Positions 1 to 11,063 of a stretch of 64,000 nt of DNA are shown piece after piece. The position numbers and the translations under genes are program-made. The notes under the pieces were generated by a model. It worked only from the letters and a program-made list of their open reading frames with translations, searched no databases and was not told the DNA's origin. Position 1 is the stretch's first letter. The number at the start of each line of letters is the position of its first letter. Location: assembly GCF_029227915.1 (NCBI RefSeq), contig NC_079882.1, positions 11,966,001 through 12,030,000 on the forward strand, given 5' to 3'. The DNA comes from Hydractinia symbiolongicarpus (taxonomy: Eukaryota; Cnidaria; Hydrozoa; Anthoathecata; Hydractiniidae).

Positions 1-1386
1 AATATGGATATTTCATGGCCAAACTCTTACAGAACAAGCTTTGATTAAACAAGAGCTACAAGTATCTGAATAAAAGTAAAGCTAATTTAGCAAAAAATTA
101 CCTAAAACTACACAATCTGACAGGTTTAAAGTTAGAAAACAAAGATTCTATAAAAAATTCAGCCCCTATTTATTTATGATTAGATGACTGTATTTAAAGG
201 GCGTATTTTCCCCTAAAATTGTAATGGCTACCTTGAAAAATATGTGATATTTGCCGACTGGGGGAGCGAGACACATATTAAACCATCAATGCTTGTAGAC
301 AACAAAGATGAAAGAGTTTTACGTTACATTTTACAAGAAGAATGTTCAAAATTTGGCTGACTGTTGCCTAATAGATGAATATATGAGGAATACTCAGTAA
401 ATAATGTTAGTGTGCAACATAGCAAAAAACTTGGAATACAGTTTTGTTCACACAGTTTGTTTACATACCTTAATGGAATTAACTTTTGCAGGAACTTATT
501 TTCGTAGATTTATTATTTTTTTTTTGAATTTTGCAGGAAAAAAGAGAATTTATTTTTGCCGATTTAGTGTTAAGGGAAATTTCGCAGGAACTTATTTTAA
601 CTGCTTGCATTTTTAAATAAGAGTAAAAGAAAAATACAAACTTTTCAGGTGTGTATGTTTTTTTGTATTGTATATCAACTGTAGGTATATAAATTAGCTT
701 ATATGTCTTCAATATAAATTTTTTACCAAAATGATACTCATTTGCTTGTCCCAGGCCTCTTAATTTTTTGCTGATGACCCCATACAGAGACGCCAACTTT
801 GTAAATCATAATGCGTGACAATTTTTATTGTTACTATCTCCCGGAGGTGGCTAGGTTGAAAAATATTTTAAAATTGGACACTCTAGATCGTTACAAAATG
901 CACTTCCACACACCTATACCGACATTTTACTATTTGATAAATATCACGAATTGGTGTTGCTTTAGCACGTTTATTTAACCTGCCAGTTTTGAATACCGCG
1001 GAACGAGAAAAACACGGGACTATCCGCAATGTGTGAACATAGCCTTAGTATGCTTGTAACTGGTGTACATAGAAAAAATATCTGAGACAAAGGGTGAAAT
1101 CAGTTTGATGAGTGAGACAAAGGGTAAATTGAGATGGAAGAGACGAAATCGATTTTCTTTATCATATATTAAGACTCAAGATGAAAAAAGAATTTGCGGA
1201 AATAGAGGTTCTCGCTTTTTCAAAGGAATTGGGTGTGACTTTAACAATAGTCTTTCAGTGTAAGGAAAATGCGTATGTCACACGCTCAATGCGTGTGAGT
1301 TGACATGTCTGTCTCATAACTTGGGATCAGCATGTCGGTTTGCAATCAAGTTTTGTGAGTAAACATATAGGGAATATACAAGCTTA
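1..1386. other. intergenic, no gene seen
   Basis: No conserved coding segment is visible. Around 485-600 a short motif reading 'gcaggaacttatttt' occurs twice, about 100 bases apart, in T-rich DNA; similar 'ttcgcaggaa / ttccgcaaa' pieces recur elsewhere in the window, so this is probably a dispersed repeat. The open frames at 404-616, 1063-1263 and on the minus strand at 479-796 have low-complexity, AT-driven composition and no recognisable domain. Confidence 0.6.
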
Positions 1387-3600
1387 CATCATTCATCATC
1401 ATCATTCTCGGCTTAACGTCCGTTTTCCATGCTAACATGGGTTGGACGAAGTATATTAATGACCCTCTTCCAATCTGATCTAGACTGTGTTAGATTTAAA
1501 CTCACCTTCCTCTGTATCAAGTCTGTCCTTATAACCTCCTGCCAAGTCTTTCTCGGTCTGCTTCTGGGCTTTTGCCCCAGGAAGTATCAAGTCTCTACAC
1601 TTTCTTACCCAATTATCCCCTCCATTCTTTCCAATTGCCCCAGCCAATTCAATCTTCTTATCTGGATAACATCTTTAATTCTACGGATACTTAGCCTGCT
1701 TCTTAGCTCATCTGAACTCTTTCTGTCTCTCAGACTGGCGTTACACATTCACCTAACCGTTCTCATATCATTCCCTTCTAAACGGTCAAGATCTTCCTGC
1801 TTCACTGCCCATGTCTCAATACCGTACAACATAACACTTCTTACACAGGCCTCATACATCCTACCTTTTAACTCAATTCACAAGACTCCGCTAGTCAACA
1901 AAGGAAGTAACTCTCTCTTTCCAAGCAGAACCTATCCTGCAAGTACACTTATTTCAACACCCCCTTCACTGCCCAGCATATCACCTAAGTAACAGAAGCT
2001 CTCAACTATTTCTAACGAGCCACTGTTGTACATCATTGAAGCTGGAAATACTTCATTCTCTATAATCTCACCTTTGCAACGCTTGCATACAAACTGAATG
2101 TCAGCTCTTATGTACCCAATGCTTGCAAGTCTGACAAAAAATTGAGTTACTACCAACCCCTTTCCTGCAAACTCCACAAGGCCACTTTCCAACTACAAGG
2201 TTATACTTGGCTGCAATGCTACTAATCATGACTTTAGACTTTGTTGTGTTCACCCTTGTGTTAGCCCTATCTCTTCTAGTCCTTTATTCCACTTCTCAAA
2301 CTTTTCAACTAATTCTTCCATCGACTCTGCTATGAGAACCAAATCATCTGCATACAATAACTCCCATGGACAACCTGTTCTGAACTCCATCGACAGCGCT
2401 TCTAAGACTAGAACAAGCAACAAAGGACTAAGTACAGAACCCTGATGTACACCAACATTTACACTAAATTCATCACTAAGTGAATTGTTCATCCTGACAC
2501 GACTTCTAGCATTGCTGTACATAGACTGTACCATCGTAACTAGCCACTTATTCACACCTAATTTTCTCATAGCCCACCAAATAACTTTACGTGGCACTCT
2601 ATCAAAAGCTTTCTCTAAATCTACAAAGGCAAAATAGAGATTCTTTCTCTTTCCTAAATACTTTTTCTGAAGCTATTTGAGTAAAAATATTGCATCCGTG
2701 GTGCCACGTCCTGGAACAAAACCAAATTGCATCTTATCTATATCAATTCTTTCTCTACGTAACTTATCAATCACTCTTTCAATAACTTTCATCACTTGAT
2801 CAACCAACTTCAAACCTCTATAGTTACCTCTTTCTAATGCATCACCCTTGCCCTTGAAACAATTAACTATTACACTCAACTGCCACTCACTCGGAATAGC
2901 ACCATCCTTTATAATCTGATTAGCAAGACTTGTAATAAGCTTAACTCCAATATATCCAGATGTTTTTACCATCTCTTCAACAATACCTGATACTCCTGCA
3001 GCCTTGCCAATCTTCAATTTCCTAATAGCCTCCACTAACCATTCTGTCTTGATCTGCATAGCTGGCCCTTCTGCAATATCATCATCAGACAAATTATCCT
3101 CATCCCAATCAAACTCAGTGTTAAGCAACCTCTGATAATAATTCTTCTAAGCTATCCTTTTTTCCTCCTCTGTGCTAGCCAAAACACCTTAATCATTACG
3201 TATACACTTCTCACCTACAACATCTTGATTAGTCTTTTTCATTTGCTTTGCTATCTTGAATACCTCATTGTGCTGGTCTTCCCTTCTTAACACATCTGCA
3301 AATCTGTTTCTCTCTGCTTCTGATTTTGCCTTGTACACTGCTGTACGAGCATGACTTAGCTTAGCTTCTAAGTAAATATTTTTACTACCACCTGACTTCC
3401 ACTCTTTCCAAAGTTTCCTCTTTTCCTTTATACACTGGTCAACCTCATTATTCCACCACCAGGTCTGTCTATGTCTAGCTGGTCCTTTCGTTCACCCACA
3501 GGTATCATCAGAAGCTTCTAGAAGACAATTCTTTAAAGTAGTCCAAGTACTTTCAACATTGTCACCATCACACTGACCACTGTGGGCTACCAAGAAAGTT
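1387..3600 (-). mobile_element. 5'-truncated, broken non-LTR retrotransposon (LINE)
   Basis: Minus-strand remnant of a LINE reverse transcriptase. Reading 5' to 3' on the minus strand, the pieces are a pre-RT region near 3600-3130 (with VESTWTTLKNCLLEASDD and KLWKEWKSGG), the RT core at 3128-2673 (LKIGKAAGVSGI, FVPGRGTTDAIFLLK), an in-frame stop near 2670, then the palm region at 2597-2250 (FVDLEKAFDRVPRKVIW, GVHQGSVLSPLL and the catalytic YADDLVLI). A frameshift at about 2255 leads to a cysteine-rich segment (CGVCRKGVGSNSIFC) and the C-terminal CYLGDMLGSEGG block near 2000. The 3' end carries 'ccatgttagcatggaaaacg' followed by a short GAT/ATG microsatellite tail at 1387-1405, the usual 3' signature of this kind of LINE. 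Several stops and shifts show it is dead. The endonuclease domain is absent (5' truncation near 3600). I do not assign a clade. Confidence 0.9.
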
Positions 3601-4909
3601 TTATTGCAAATCAAGTTACAGGCCATTGGGAAAAATTTAAGTGGCCTGAGATGAGAAAACGAGTGCCATTCTGGCAAAAAATATATGTTAATCAATTCAC
3701 CTTTATAATATATCTGGATTGATAAAGCTTGAATGTACATCCCTTATCAGGTCTAAAATTAACCAAAAGAGCTTTCTAAAAGAGACTTGTTAGCCAACTT
3801 TTTAAGCTCTATATATAATAAGTCCAACATCATTAAAAACGATGATGGTTGATTTACGTTTAATAATGTTTGGCTGCAACACTAGCTAATTATCTTAAGC
3901 AGACGTTGCCGCTGTAAAAATAAAGCATTAACATTGGTGAATAAGAATAACAGAGCCTGGATCGGAATTAACTTGGATGGAAAAATCTTTAGTGCATATG
4001 TTTTAAGTTTCATCCCTGCCGTGATATCGTATAAGAATTTTTCAGTTAATTTCAATTGATCTTAAATTGACTTTTTGTGTATGTTGCAATTTAGGCTGTA
4101 ATAATCAAATTCAAACGTTCCTAAACCGAACGTTTTTTTCTTAATTTAGCTGACATATACCCTTGCGACTTTTTTTTATACAACCAAAAGTTTTCCTTGT
4201 AAGAAAACCTGACGTAGAACTTTAGTAATGCATAAGTTTTTTAATGGTGTTACATTAAATTTGTACGTAACTTTAGAGAATTAATAAACTTTTTCTCATA
4301 TACTCAATGTAAAAACAATTTACACTGAAAAAAAAGCTAATTTCACAGTAAGAGAACCAACATCTGGATGAAAAAGTTTTGATATTTTGTTGTTGTTGAG
4401 AAGATGAAAAAATTGGGTGTCATATTTAAATATTTAGGTATTTTCGTCCATCGTACATTGTTGTTTTGTGCGTTGTTTTCCAAAAATCTGTCCTGAAAAT
4501 GAGGTAGAAATCATGTTTCAAATGCTGTATATGAAAGGAAAAGTATGATGGCCCTGAGGTATCACAGTTCTTATTTTTATTTTGAAAGTCCTTGTTATCA
4601 TTTTGACAGTTCTCAAAGTCTTTAGGAGCCGATGTTTACAACGATAAAAATTTACACACTTTATATTCACGGGCTATTTACACCCAATTTGTTATCAATC
4701 TCAAGCTTTACAGCAAATCATATTCACTTTGAGATAAATAATGAAAAAAATTTTCAGCATGTTGTAAATTTTAAATTAGATTTGCAATTTGTCTCAGCAA
4801 CTTAAAGGTTAAGATCAACATTTTGCTCTAGCAAGTAAGGCTGAAATAAAAAAAAAGAGGTACTGTATGTTATTTTCATTCGTTTCATACTTTTCAGATA
4901 AAACCAAAA
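3601..4909. other. intergenic region upstream of ERCC4
   Basis: No conserved open frame is seen. The last 50 bases before the ERCC4 start are T/C-rich and end in a splice-acceptor-like cttttcag at 4891-4898, so a 5' UTR intron or a spliced-leader acceptor lies here. No clear TATA element can be tied to a start site. Confidence 0.5.
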
Positions 4910-7429
4910 ATGTCTTTTACTACAATGTTGGAGTATGAGTCAAAACTTTTTCTTGAATTAATGGAAGAAGATGGTTTACTTATCACTGCAAAGGGTCTTG
5001 GTCTTGACAGGTTGCTTTTGAAAGTGATTCACACATTTTGCAAACCTGAAAACCTCGTGCTTGTTTTGAACACTCTCAGCGAAGAACAATTCTTTTTTAT
5101 TAATGAACTCAATTTTCTTGGCGTAAAAGACCTACCAAAAGTTATCACTGCCGAGAATACGTCATCTGAGCGAGAAAAACTTTATTTGTCCGGTGGAGTT
5201 TTTTTCATCACATCAAGGATCTTAGTCGTTGACATGCTGACAAAAAGAATACCTATTGATTACATCACTGGGATTCTGGTTCATCGAGCCCATAAAATTG
5301 GTGAATCAAGCCAAGAAGCATTTATATTACGTATGTTTCGCGAGAACAACAATGCAGGATTTATAAAGGGATTTTCGGACACGCCAACAGCATTTATGTC
5401 TGGATACTGTCAAGTTGAAAGAGTAATGAAGCAGTTGTTTGTAAGAAAGCTATTTCTTCGACCTCGTTTTCATGGGGATGTAGTTGACTGTTTAGAAAAG
5501 CATAAGCCTGATGTGGTTGAGTTGAGTGTGGAACCCACGCCTCTTATGAGTGGCATTCAAATGGCTATTCTTGACCTTATAGAGTCATCACTGCGCGAAC
5601 TAAAACGAAGTACGCCTATGCTGGATCAAGACGAGTTGACTTTAGAGAACAGTTTAACAAAATATTTTGATAGAATGTTAAAATCGCAATTGGATCCACA
5701 TTGGAACCGGTTGAGCAATAAAGCCAAACAGTTGGTGTCTGATGTTAAGATTCTTCGAGTTTTACTTTCCTACTTAACACAATATGATTGTGTCACTTTT
5801 TATAATTTTTTACAGTCACTACGTGCTAACGAAACGAATAAAACGAATCAACAATCGTTATGGATGTTTATGGATGCTGCCAATACGTTATTTCTAAATG
5901 CGAAGGCGCGTTTATATGGTAGCACAAAGATGACAAAAGCTGGGAAAACGTACACGGATGGTGAGCTGGAAGCTAGTCCGAAGTGGGAAGCTGTCACGCA
6001 AATACTTAAGGAAATCGAACAAGAAAGTAAAGAAACGGATGCAGGGAAAGTGTTAATATGTGCTTCTGATGAACGTACGTGCTTTCAACTGCGTCAAATC
6101 CTATGTAACGGAAGTGAGAATATGTTAAAAGAACTTTTAACTAATAGTTCACAACCTCGGGAAGAAGATGAAATCTTAAGAAAGGAAAAAAAGGAGAAAA
6201 ATGGGCTCGGCAAGAAGAGGAAAGCTACTGAGTGTGTTCAAACAGATAGAAATGATAAAATTAAGTTATTTAAAGTTAATAACGATGAAGATGAATTTAC
6301 TTTGAAGATTTTACCAAACTCTCTTGTTGTTATTCATCCTTTGTCAGGATGCAATGATCCTTACAGCCTTCTGCGAAAATTGTACGAGCTTCAACCGAAA
6401 TATGTTATACTTTACGACGCTGAAATGGAGTTTGTTCGACAACTCGAAGTATTTAAAGCTTCTAGACCTGGAATTTCACTTCGTGTATATTTTATGTTTT
6501 ATAACGGATCAGTAGAAGAGCAGAGATATTTGACGACGTTACGTAAAGAAAAAGATGCTTTCGAGCTTCTTATACGACAAAAAGCCGACATGATTATACC
6601 TGAGGAACGGCATGGAAAATCCGACGTCGCTAGAAGTTTGATTAGAGATGCGGGTAAAGCAAATAAAGTGGTAGACACTCGTAAATCTGGAGGTCGCGTG
6701 CCTGATTGCAACTTAAGTAAAACTATTGTTGTTGACATGAGGGAATTTCGCAGCGAGTTGCCATCTTTAATCCATAAACGCGGCATTGATATCGAACCCG
6801 TTACGTTGGAGGTTGGTGACTACATTCTAACTCCCGATATATGTGTCGAAAGAAAGAGTATATCAGATTTGATTGGTTCGTTAAACAATGGAAGGCTGTA
6901 CACGCAATGTGTTGCCATGACAAGATTTTACAAACGTCCAATTTTACTGATTGAGTTTGATGAGAGCAAGTCGTTCTCCTTACAATCCACAAAATCGTTA
7001 CGAAACGAAGTTAGTTTGAACAATATTTCATCAAAATTGACTTTACTCACAATTCATTTTCCAGAACTTAGAATTATATGGTCACAAAGCCCTCATCTCA
7101 CTTCCGAGATATTCGAAGATTTAAAAGCTAACTGCGCCGAGCCAGACGCGAAGGTTGCCATGGGAAAAGGTGTTGATCAAGAAGGCCCAATAAATAATGT
7201 ACTTTTCAATATGGTACCTCTAGATGTTGTGCAAAAGTTTCCAGGGGTTAATTCTAAAAATTATCGATTGATTATGAACAAATACACTTGCTTAAAGGAT
7301 TTCGTGAATCAAACGGAAGCTAGCGTCGGAGAAACCATTGAAAACAAGTCCAACGCTAAACTGATTTTTGACTTTGTCACAAAAAAACAAGATGTCGTGC
7401 AAACAAATTTGAAAAAGCGAGCAAAATAA
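4910..7429 (+). CDS. ERCC4: DNA repair endonuclease XPF (ERCC4 orthologue), intronless
   Basis: 839-residue protein that aligns from end to end with animal XPF, the catalytic subunit of the XPF-ERCC1 structure-specific endonuclease that makes the 5' incision in nucleotide excision repair and acts in interstrand-crosslink repair in the nucleus. Residues 1 to about 560 are the degenerate SF2 helicase-like region (MLEYESKLFLELMEEDGL near the start, GGVFFITSRILVVDMLT, YDAEMEFVRQLE). The nuclease domain spans about 600-740 and keeps the catalytic pattern G636-D637 ... E647-R648-K649 ... D653 (VGDYILTPDICVERKSISD). The C-terminal tandem helix-hairpin-helix, which binds ERCC1, spans about 765-835 (FPGVNSKNYRLIM). 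Human XPF is 916 residues; the shortfall lies mainly in the acidic linker near 430-480. The whole CDS is one exon, unlike the 23-exon eIF5B nearby. The start is supported by MSFTTMLEYE matching the family N-terminus and by an AG acceptor 11 nt upstream. An AATAAA overlaps the stop codon at 7425-7430; another lies near 7780. Confidence 0.97.
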   Translation: MSFTTMLEYESKLFLELMEEDGLLITAKGLGLDRLLLKVIHTFCKPENLVLVLNTLSEEQFFFINELNFLGVKDLPKVITAENTSSEREKLYLSGGVFFITSRILVVDMLTKRIPIDYITGILVHRAHKIGESSQEAFILRMFRENNNAGFIKGFSDTPTAFMSGYCQVERVMKQLFVRKLFLRPRFHGDVVDCLEKHKPDVVELSVEPTPLMSGIQMAILDLIESSLRELKRSTPMLDQDELTLENSLTKYFDRMLKSQLDPHWNRLSNKAKQLVSDVKILRVLLSYLTQYDCVTFYNFLQSLRANETNKTNQQSLWMFMDAANTLFLNAKARLYGSTKMTKAGKTYTDGELEASPKWEAVTQILKEIEQESKETDAGKVLICASDERTCFQLRQILCNGSENMLKELLTNSSQPREEDEILRKEKKEKNGLGKKRKATECVQTDRNDKIKLFKVNNDEDEFTLKILPNSLVVIHPLSGCNDPYSLLRKLYELQPKYVILYDAEMEFVRQLEVFKASRPGISLRVYFMFYNGSVEEQRYLTTLRKEKDAFELLIRQKADMIIPEERHGKSDVARSLIRDAGKANKVVDTRKSGGRVPDCNLSKTIVVDMREFRSELPSLIHKRGIDIEPVTLEVGDYILTPDICVERKSISDLIGSLNNGRLYTQCVAMTRFYKRPILLIEFDESKSFSLQSTKSLRNEVSLNNISSKLTLLTIHFPELRIIWSQSPHLTSEIFEDLKANCAEPDAKVAMGKGVDQEGPINNVLFNMVPLDVVQKFPGVNSKNYRLIMNKYTCLKDFVNQTEASVGETIENKSNAKLIFDFVTKKQDVVQTNLKKRAK

Positions 7430-7856
7430 ATGGTCTCGATAAATCAACATGTTTATTTAATGTAATTAACGTTTGTTTGTTTACAACTCGAAATGTAAAA
7501 AGACCTGTGCAAACAACTTTCTTGTTTTTTTGTGTGTCTTTGAAGAACTCAGTTTTTTTCCCAGGACTTTATTGAATTAAAAATAACTAGGAAACAACGG
7601 AAAGGAGGTTAAACTAATACATACACCATTTGTTTGATCAGCTTTCTCGCACGTGTTGTGTGTGTTTGCTGTGTTTGTTAAGTTCAGATTAAAAAAAAGA
7701 TAATCAGAGAAAAATTTGTCCTCTCAAACATTTTTTTTTAATTATGGCGTGGGGGAAGTTTAACGTGCTATTATACCAAATAAAATCAAAGCTCAATTTA
7801 AATATTTGATCATTGGCCAAACTAACAAAATTTATGTTGTTCAGTTTTGTTTAAAA
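7430..7856 (+). other. spacer between ERCC4 and the PLC-like gene
   Basis: 427 bases of AT-rich DNA containing ERCC4 3' UTR sequence and an AATAAA near 7780. A pyrimidine-rich 'tatgttgttcag' acceptor-like site ends at about 7844, 12 nt before an ATG at 7857. Both neighbours are on the plus strand. Confidence 0.5.
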
Positions 7857-7928
7857 ATGGAAAACGGCCTCCATCAAGTGGATTTTGAGCGCGATGCTTT
7901 TGACAAAACATCGACGGTGTGTCTGCAG
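7857..7928 (+). CDS. possible first coding exon of the PLC-like gene
   Basis: An ATG at 7857, 12 nt after an AG acceptor-like site, opens a 24-codon segment (MENGLHQVDFERDAFDKTS and a few more) ending at a CAG|gtacat donor. It has coding-like, non-repetitive composition and lies just upstream of the recognisable PLC-like exon on the same strand. I cannot show that it splices to it, because no linking exon was identified with confidence; a possible internal exon runs from the acceptor near 8319 to the donor near 8369 (reading DERQKPVGMSLDEESQ). It could also be a chance open frame. Confidence 0.3.
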
Positions 7929-8849
7929 GTACATATTATCATGGAGATCTATAGGTATTCTTCATATCTCCATTATAAATTTATTCTTTTTGTTAAAATA
8001 AATTCATGTTTCATGAATTTCATGATTTTTTGCAATTATCCAATTTACCCAGGGATTTTTCCTTTTTAATATGAGAGACAGCAAATACTCCTCATCAGAA
8101 AGCAAAAAGATAAAAATTCCTGGGAACGAAGGCGGAAAATTAGTTGAATCAAGGCGGTTACAAAACTTTTCACTACAATCTTAGTTCAAAAGTTTCCTAG
8201 TCAGTGTTTGTTTGCTAATTTGTGTTTTTAGTGACTTGAAGATGGAGAGACAACCTTGATTCCAGGACCTGTTGTCTCTTTTTGTATATCTGACGGCTAG
8301 ACCTGTCAATAATCGCAGTGCCGATGAAAGACAAAAACCAGTAGGGATGAGTTTGGATGAAGAGAGTCAGGGTAGATCCTTTGACGTCTAAATGTTAATA
8401 CTTTAATTCATCGATTTTTGAAGAAAATGTTTTAAACAGATTTGTGGACTTTTTCTGGTACCAAAATAATTTTTGTTAAACTTAAGGTAAGTGATTTCGT
8501 AAACGGCAGCACTCTTATATCCAGAGCTCTAAAAGATGCAGTAAAAGATGTTAAGGCTTGAGGACGAGAATGATACGGCAGGTGTACATTTGCTCGCTAT
8601 TTTAGGGTAATCACTAAACGAATTTACACGTCCTCATCGTTGACTTAAAACTTCCGTCCAATAAACTTCGTCACCGTTCTACCGTATTTAGTGTTTACGT
8701 TTTGTAGTGCCAACCTCGTATCCACGAGAGAATAGGTCCATGATATGTTTTGTGGGACAGCTTCCTGTCCCAGTCAGCGTTTTATAGGTGTATAATAGGC
8801 CTAGCGACGAGGTTGTAAAGTAGCATAAGCAACTGTTTACATATACGAA

Positions 8850-9623
8850 ATGCTCAATGCTGGGATACGTTTCTTTGACATTGATTTGTGCTTTGAACAT
8901 GACAACTCGTATGGTCCAGGACTATGGACTTGTCATTCTGGTGCGTTTGGTGGACCCATGACTAAGTTCTTTGATCAAATTGACCGTTGGATGAACGAGC
9001 AAAAAAATCGAAACGAAATAATCGTTCTCCAGTTCAATCGAGACTACGAAAAAGGCGAAGAAAAAAACATAGGTACCGCTTTAATGAAGGAATTAAAATC
9101 CCGTTGGAATCCATCGAATGAAAATATCAGAAACAAAAAACTTTCAATGCAAACCTACCTACACGAAACTATTGGACAGGCCGTGAAGACGAACCAACGA
9201 ATTTATACTTTTGTCCATTACAGATTAAGAGAAAAATTATACGACCCTTTCCTTCTTTGGGAGCATTACATCGGTTATACTTGGCAGCAGATGGGATATG
9301 TCGGATCAAATGAATGCAAGAAGCTATCTGACGCAGTGAGCAACAAATGTGGACAACAAGGAGAGCATCAAAAGTTTGTACGGTTGGACTTGACACTTAC
9401 CTGGGGATTATGCAACGACGATATGGCGTACAAATGCAACCAGTTAATTGCTGACGCCACAAACAAGTGTTACGCTAATATAAAGAAACAGGCAGGTAAC
9501 AAGAGATTCAAAATCAGTACGGTGAATTTTATTGTTGTTGATTATGCGCACAGATATCCCGGTGTAAACGCTGTAAAAATAGCGAAGGAAATGACGTTGA
9601 AATATATTGCTGCACAACAATAA
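8850..9623 (+). CDS. PI-PLC X domain-like phosphodiesterase, 3' exon (5' part unresolved)
   Basis: 257 codons from the ATG at 8850; the frame stays open upstream to a 'gcataag' at about 8830 that could be an acceptor. The sequence has the TIM-barrel phosphodiesterase layout of the PI-PLC X-like family: GIRFFDID (D10, D12, equivalent to the metal or substrate acidic pair), WTCHSG with the second catalytic His at H29, a basic-acidic helix (FFDQIDRWMNE) and a strand IIVLQFNRD. The C-terminal half (YVGSNECKKL to the end) has several paired cysteines. Such proteins cleave phosphodiester head groups or are lectin-like relatives; the substrate here cannot be told. The first catalytic His, normally in a THN-type motif before this exon, was not found, so the N-terminal part is either in unrecognised upstream exons or lost. 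The exon itself has no stops and looks functional. It converges on eIF5B, 1.4 kb downstream. Confidence 0.75.
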   Translation: MLNAGIRFFDIDLCFEHDNSYGPGLWTCHSGAFGGPMTKFFDQIDRWMNEQKNRNEIIVLQFNRDYEKGEEKNIGTALMKELKSRWNPSNENIRNKKLSMQTYLHETIGQAVKTNQRIYTFVHYRLREKLYDPFLLWEHYIGYTWQQMGYVGSNECKKLSDAVSNKCGQQGEHQKFVRLDLTLTWGLCNDDMAYKCNQLIADATNKCYANIKKQAGNKRFKISTVNFIVVDYAHRYPGVNAVKIAKEMTLKYIAAQQ

Positions 9624-11063
9624 CTTTTGTGTTTTCATGTTGCCAAATTAAACTACATTTTTTTCGACCATAAGTGACAGAAATATTTACGGGGTGGGGG
9701 ACAAAAATTAACGCCGGGAAAAAATACGAGCACAATAAAATGTTGAAAATTTAGTTAATTATTTAGAGAATGTCACAAAAATAAGTAATAGCTGATAACA
9801 GAGACTCGACCATAGTAATATCAACAACACTGTCGTCGGTTCTAAGTGACGAAATTTTAAGTATTGGACGAAAATTTGATCTAATGAATGATCAAGACCT
9901 TCAAAAATTGTGCAATAAAAGTTCAGCCTAATAAGGTATGGTTAACAAGTTAAAGTTAAATGCATGCCTTTTGTTTTATCGTAACTTAGAGGCACTAAAG
10001 AGGCTTGGCGCCAAAAAAGTACGGCAACTTAATCATCATTCCTCTGCTATTCGTACGGGGACTGAATGAGGGTATGACAACATATTCTTGTGGTGTACAA
10101 CAGTACCCAGAAAATCTAGATATTCATTAAATAACGTAACACTAAGCAGGAAAAACTGAGCGGACAATCTGTCACTTCAGAATTATTTTTTGTCAGAAAA
10201 TAGAAATCAAATTTGTACGCGTCACGTTACAAGCGTCCTTCACAAAATGACGCATAAACATTCACCCCCCCCTTGCATTAACAGTTCCTTTCGATACGAA
10301 GTGCAGTTTGGAATTTCCGACTGCGTGTTATTTTTCTGGCGAGGAAAATGCGAACTGCATTCCATTAACCCTTTAAAGCGGATTTTAGATCGAATATCTA
10401 AGTTTGAAAAAAAAAACAGGAAATATAATCCTGATTTCAAAACACGCGAAATTTAGATTGGCAAACTCGAGACAAATTCACGAAAATTAAATCTACAGTC
10501 GTTTCTTTCGCATTTACTTTATCCTTCAAGCTACCCTAATATCCCCATCAGATTTTGAATCGATAACTTCGAAGGCGCTCCAAAATAAACAAGGAATATG
10601 GAAAAAAGTAAGGAAAAGACCTTTAAAAGAATAAAAATACTCGTTCTGTTCGTTATGTAATTTCTATTTTTTAACGACGTAAAAATTTATATTTTTTTTC
10701 TAATATTCATATAAATATTCGTTAATCCATTTATTTTACAGACAAGATAAGTCGTAAATAATCTTTGTTGTTGAACTCTAAGAACCGAACAGAAAGATAT
10801 TTTCCGCAAATACGAATTACCAAAACCACATATATGGAAAGTTGAATACAGTGAACTAGTTGCTCTCCTTCTCACTGCTTGTTACTAACCAAATATTTTG
10901 AGATATATTCTACAAGATAACAACAAAGAGACGGTTGATTTCAGAAAATTTTATTGTTTTAGAAAGTCCTAACTTCTTCTTTTTATCAATATGAAAGCCC
11001 ACATCACCAGCACCACCAATTTTGTTATCCAACATCAACCACCTCACTCGAAATTATTCCGTA
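9624..11063. other. intergenic between convergent PLC-like and eIF5B genes
   Basis: No coding exon is recognised. The eIF5B poly(A) signal (AATAAA on the minus strand) lies at 10950-10955, about 110 nt past its stop codon. The open frames at 10190-10456 and 10240-10440 overlap each other on opposite strands and match no family I know. Confidence 0.6.
10950..10955 (-). terminator. eIF5B polyadenylation signal
   Basis: AATAAA on the minus strand 109 bases beyond the eIF5B stop codon, the first such hexamer after the stop and at a normal 3' UTR distance. Confidence 0.6.

Noticed and set aside
8688-8900. Minus-strand 70-codon frame opposite the PLC-like exon
   Set aside because: Overlaps the start of the conserved plus-strand exon and has no recognisable features.
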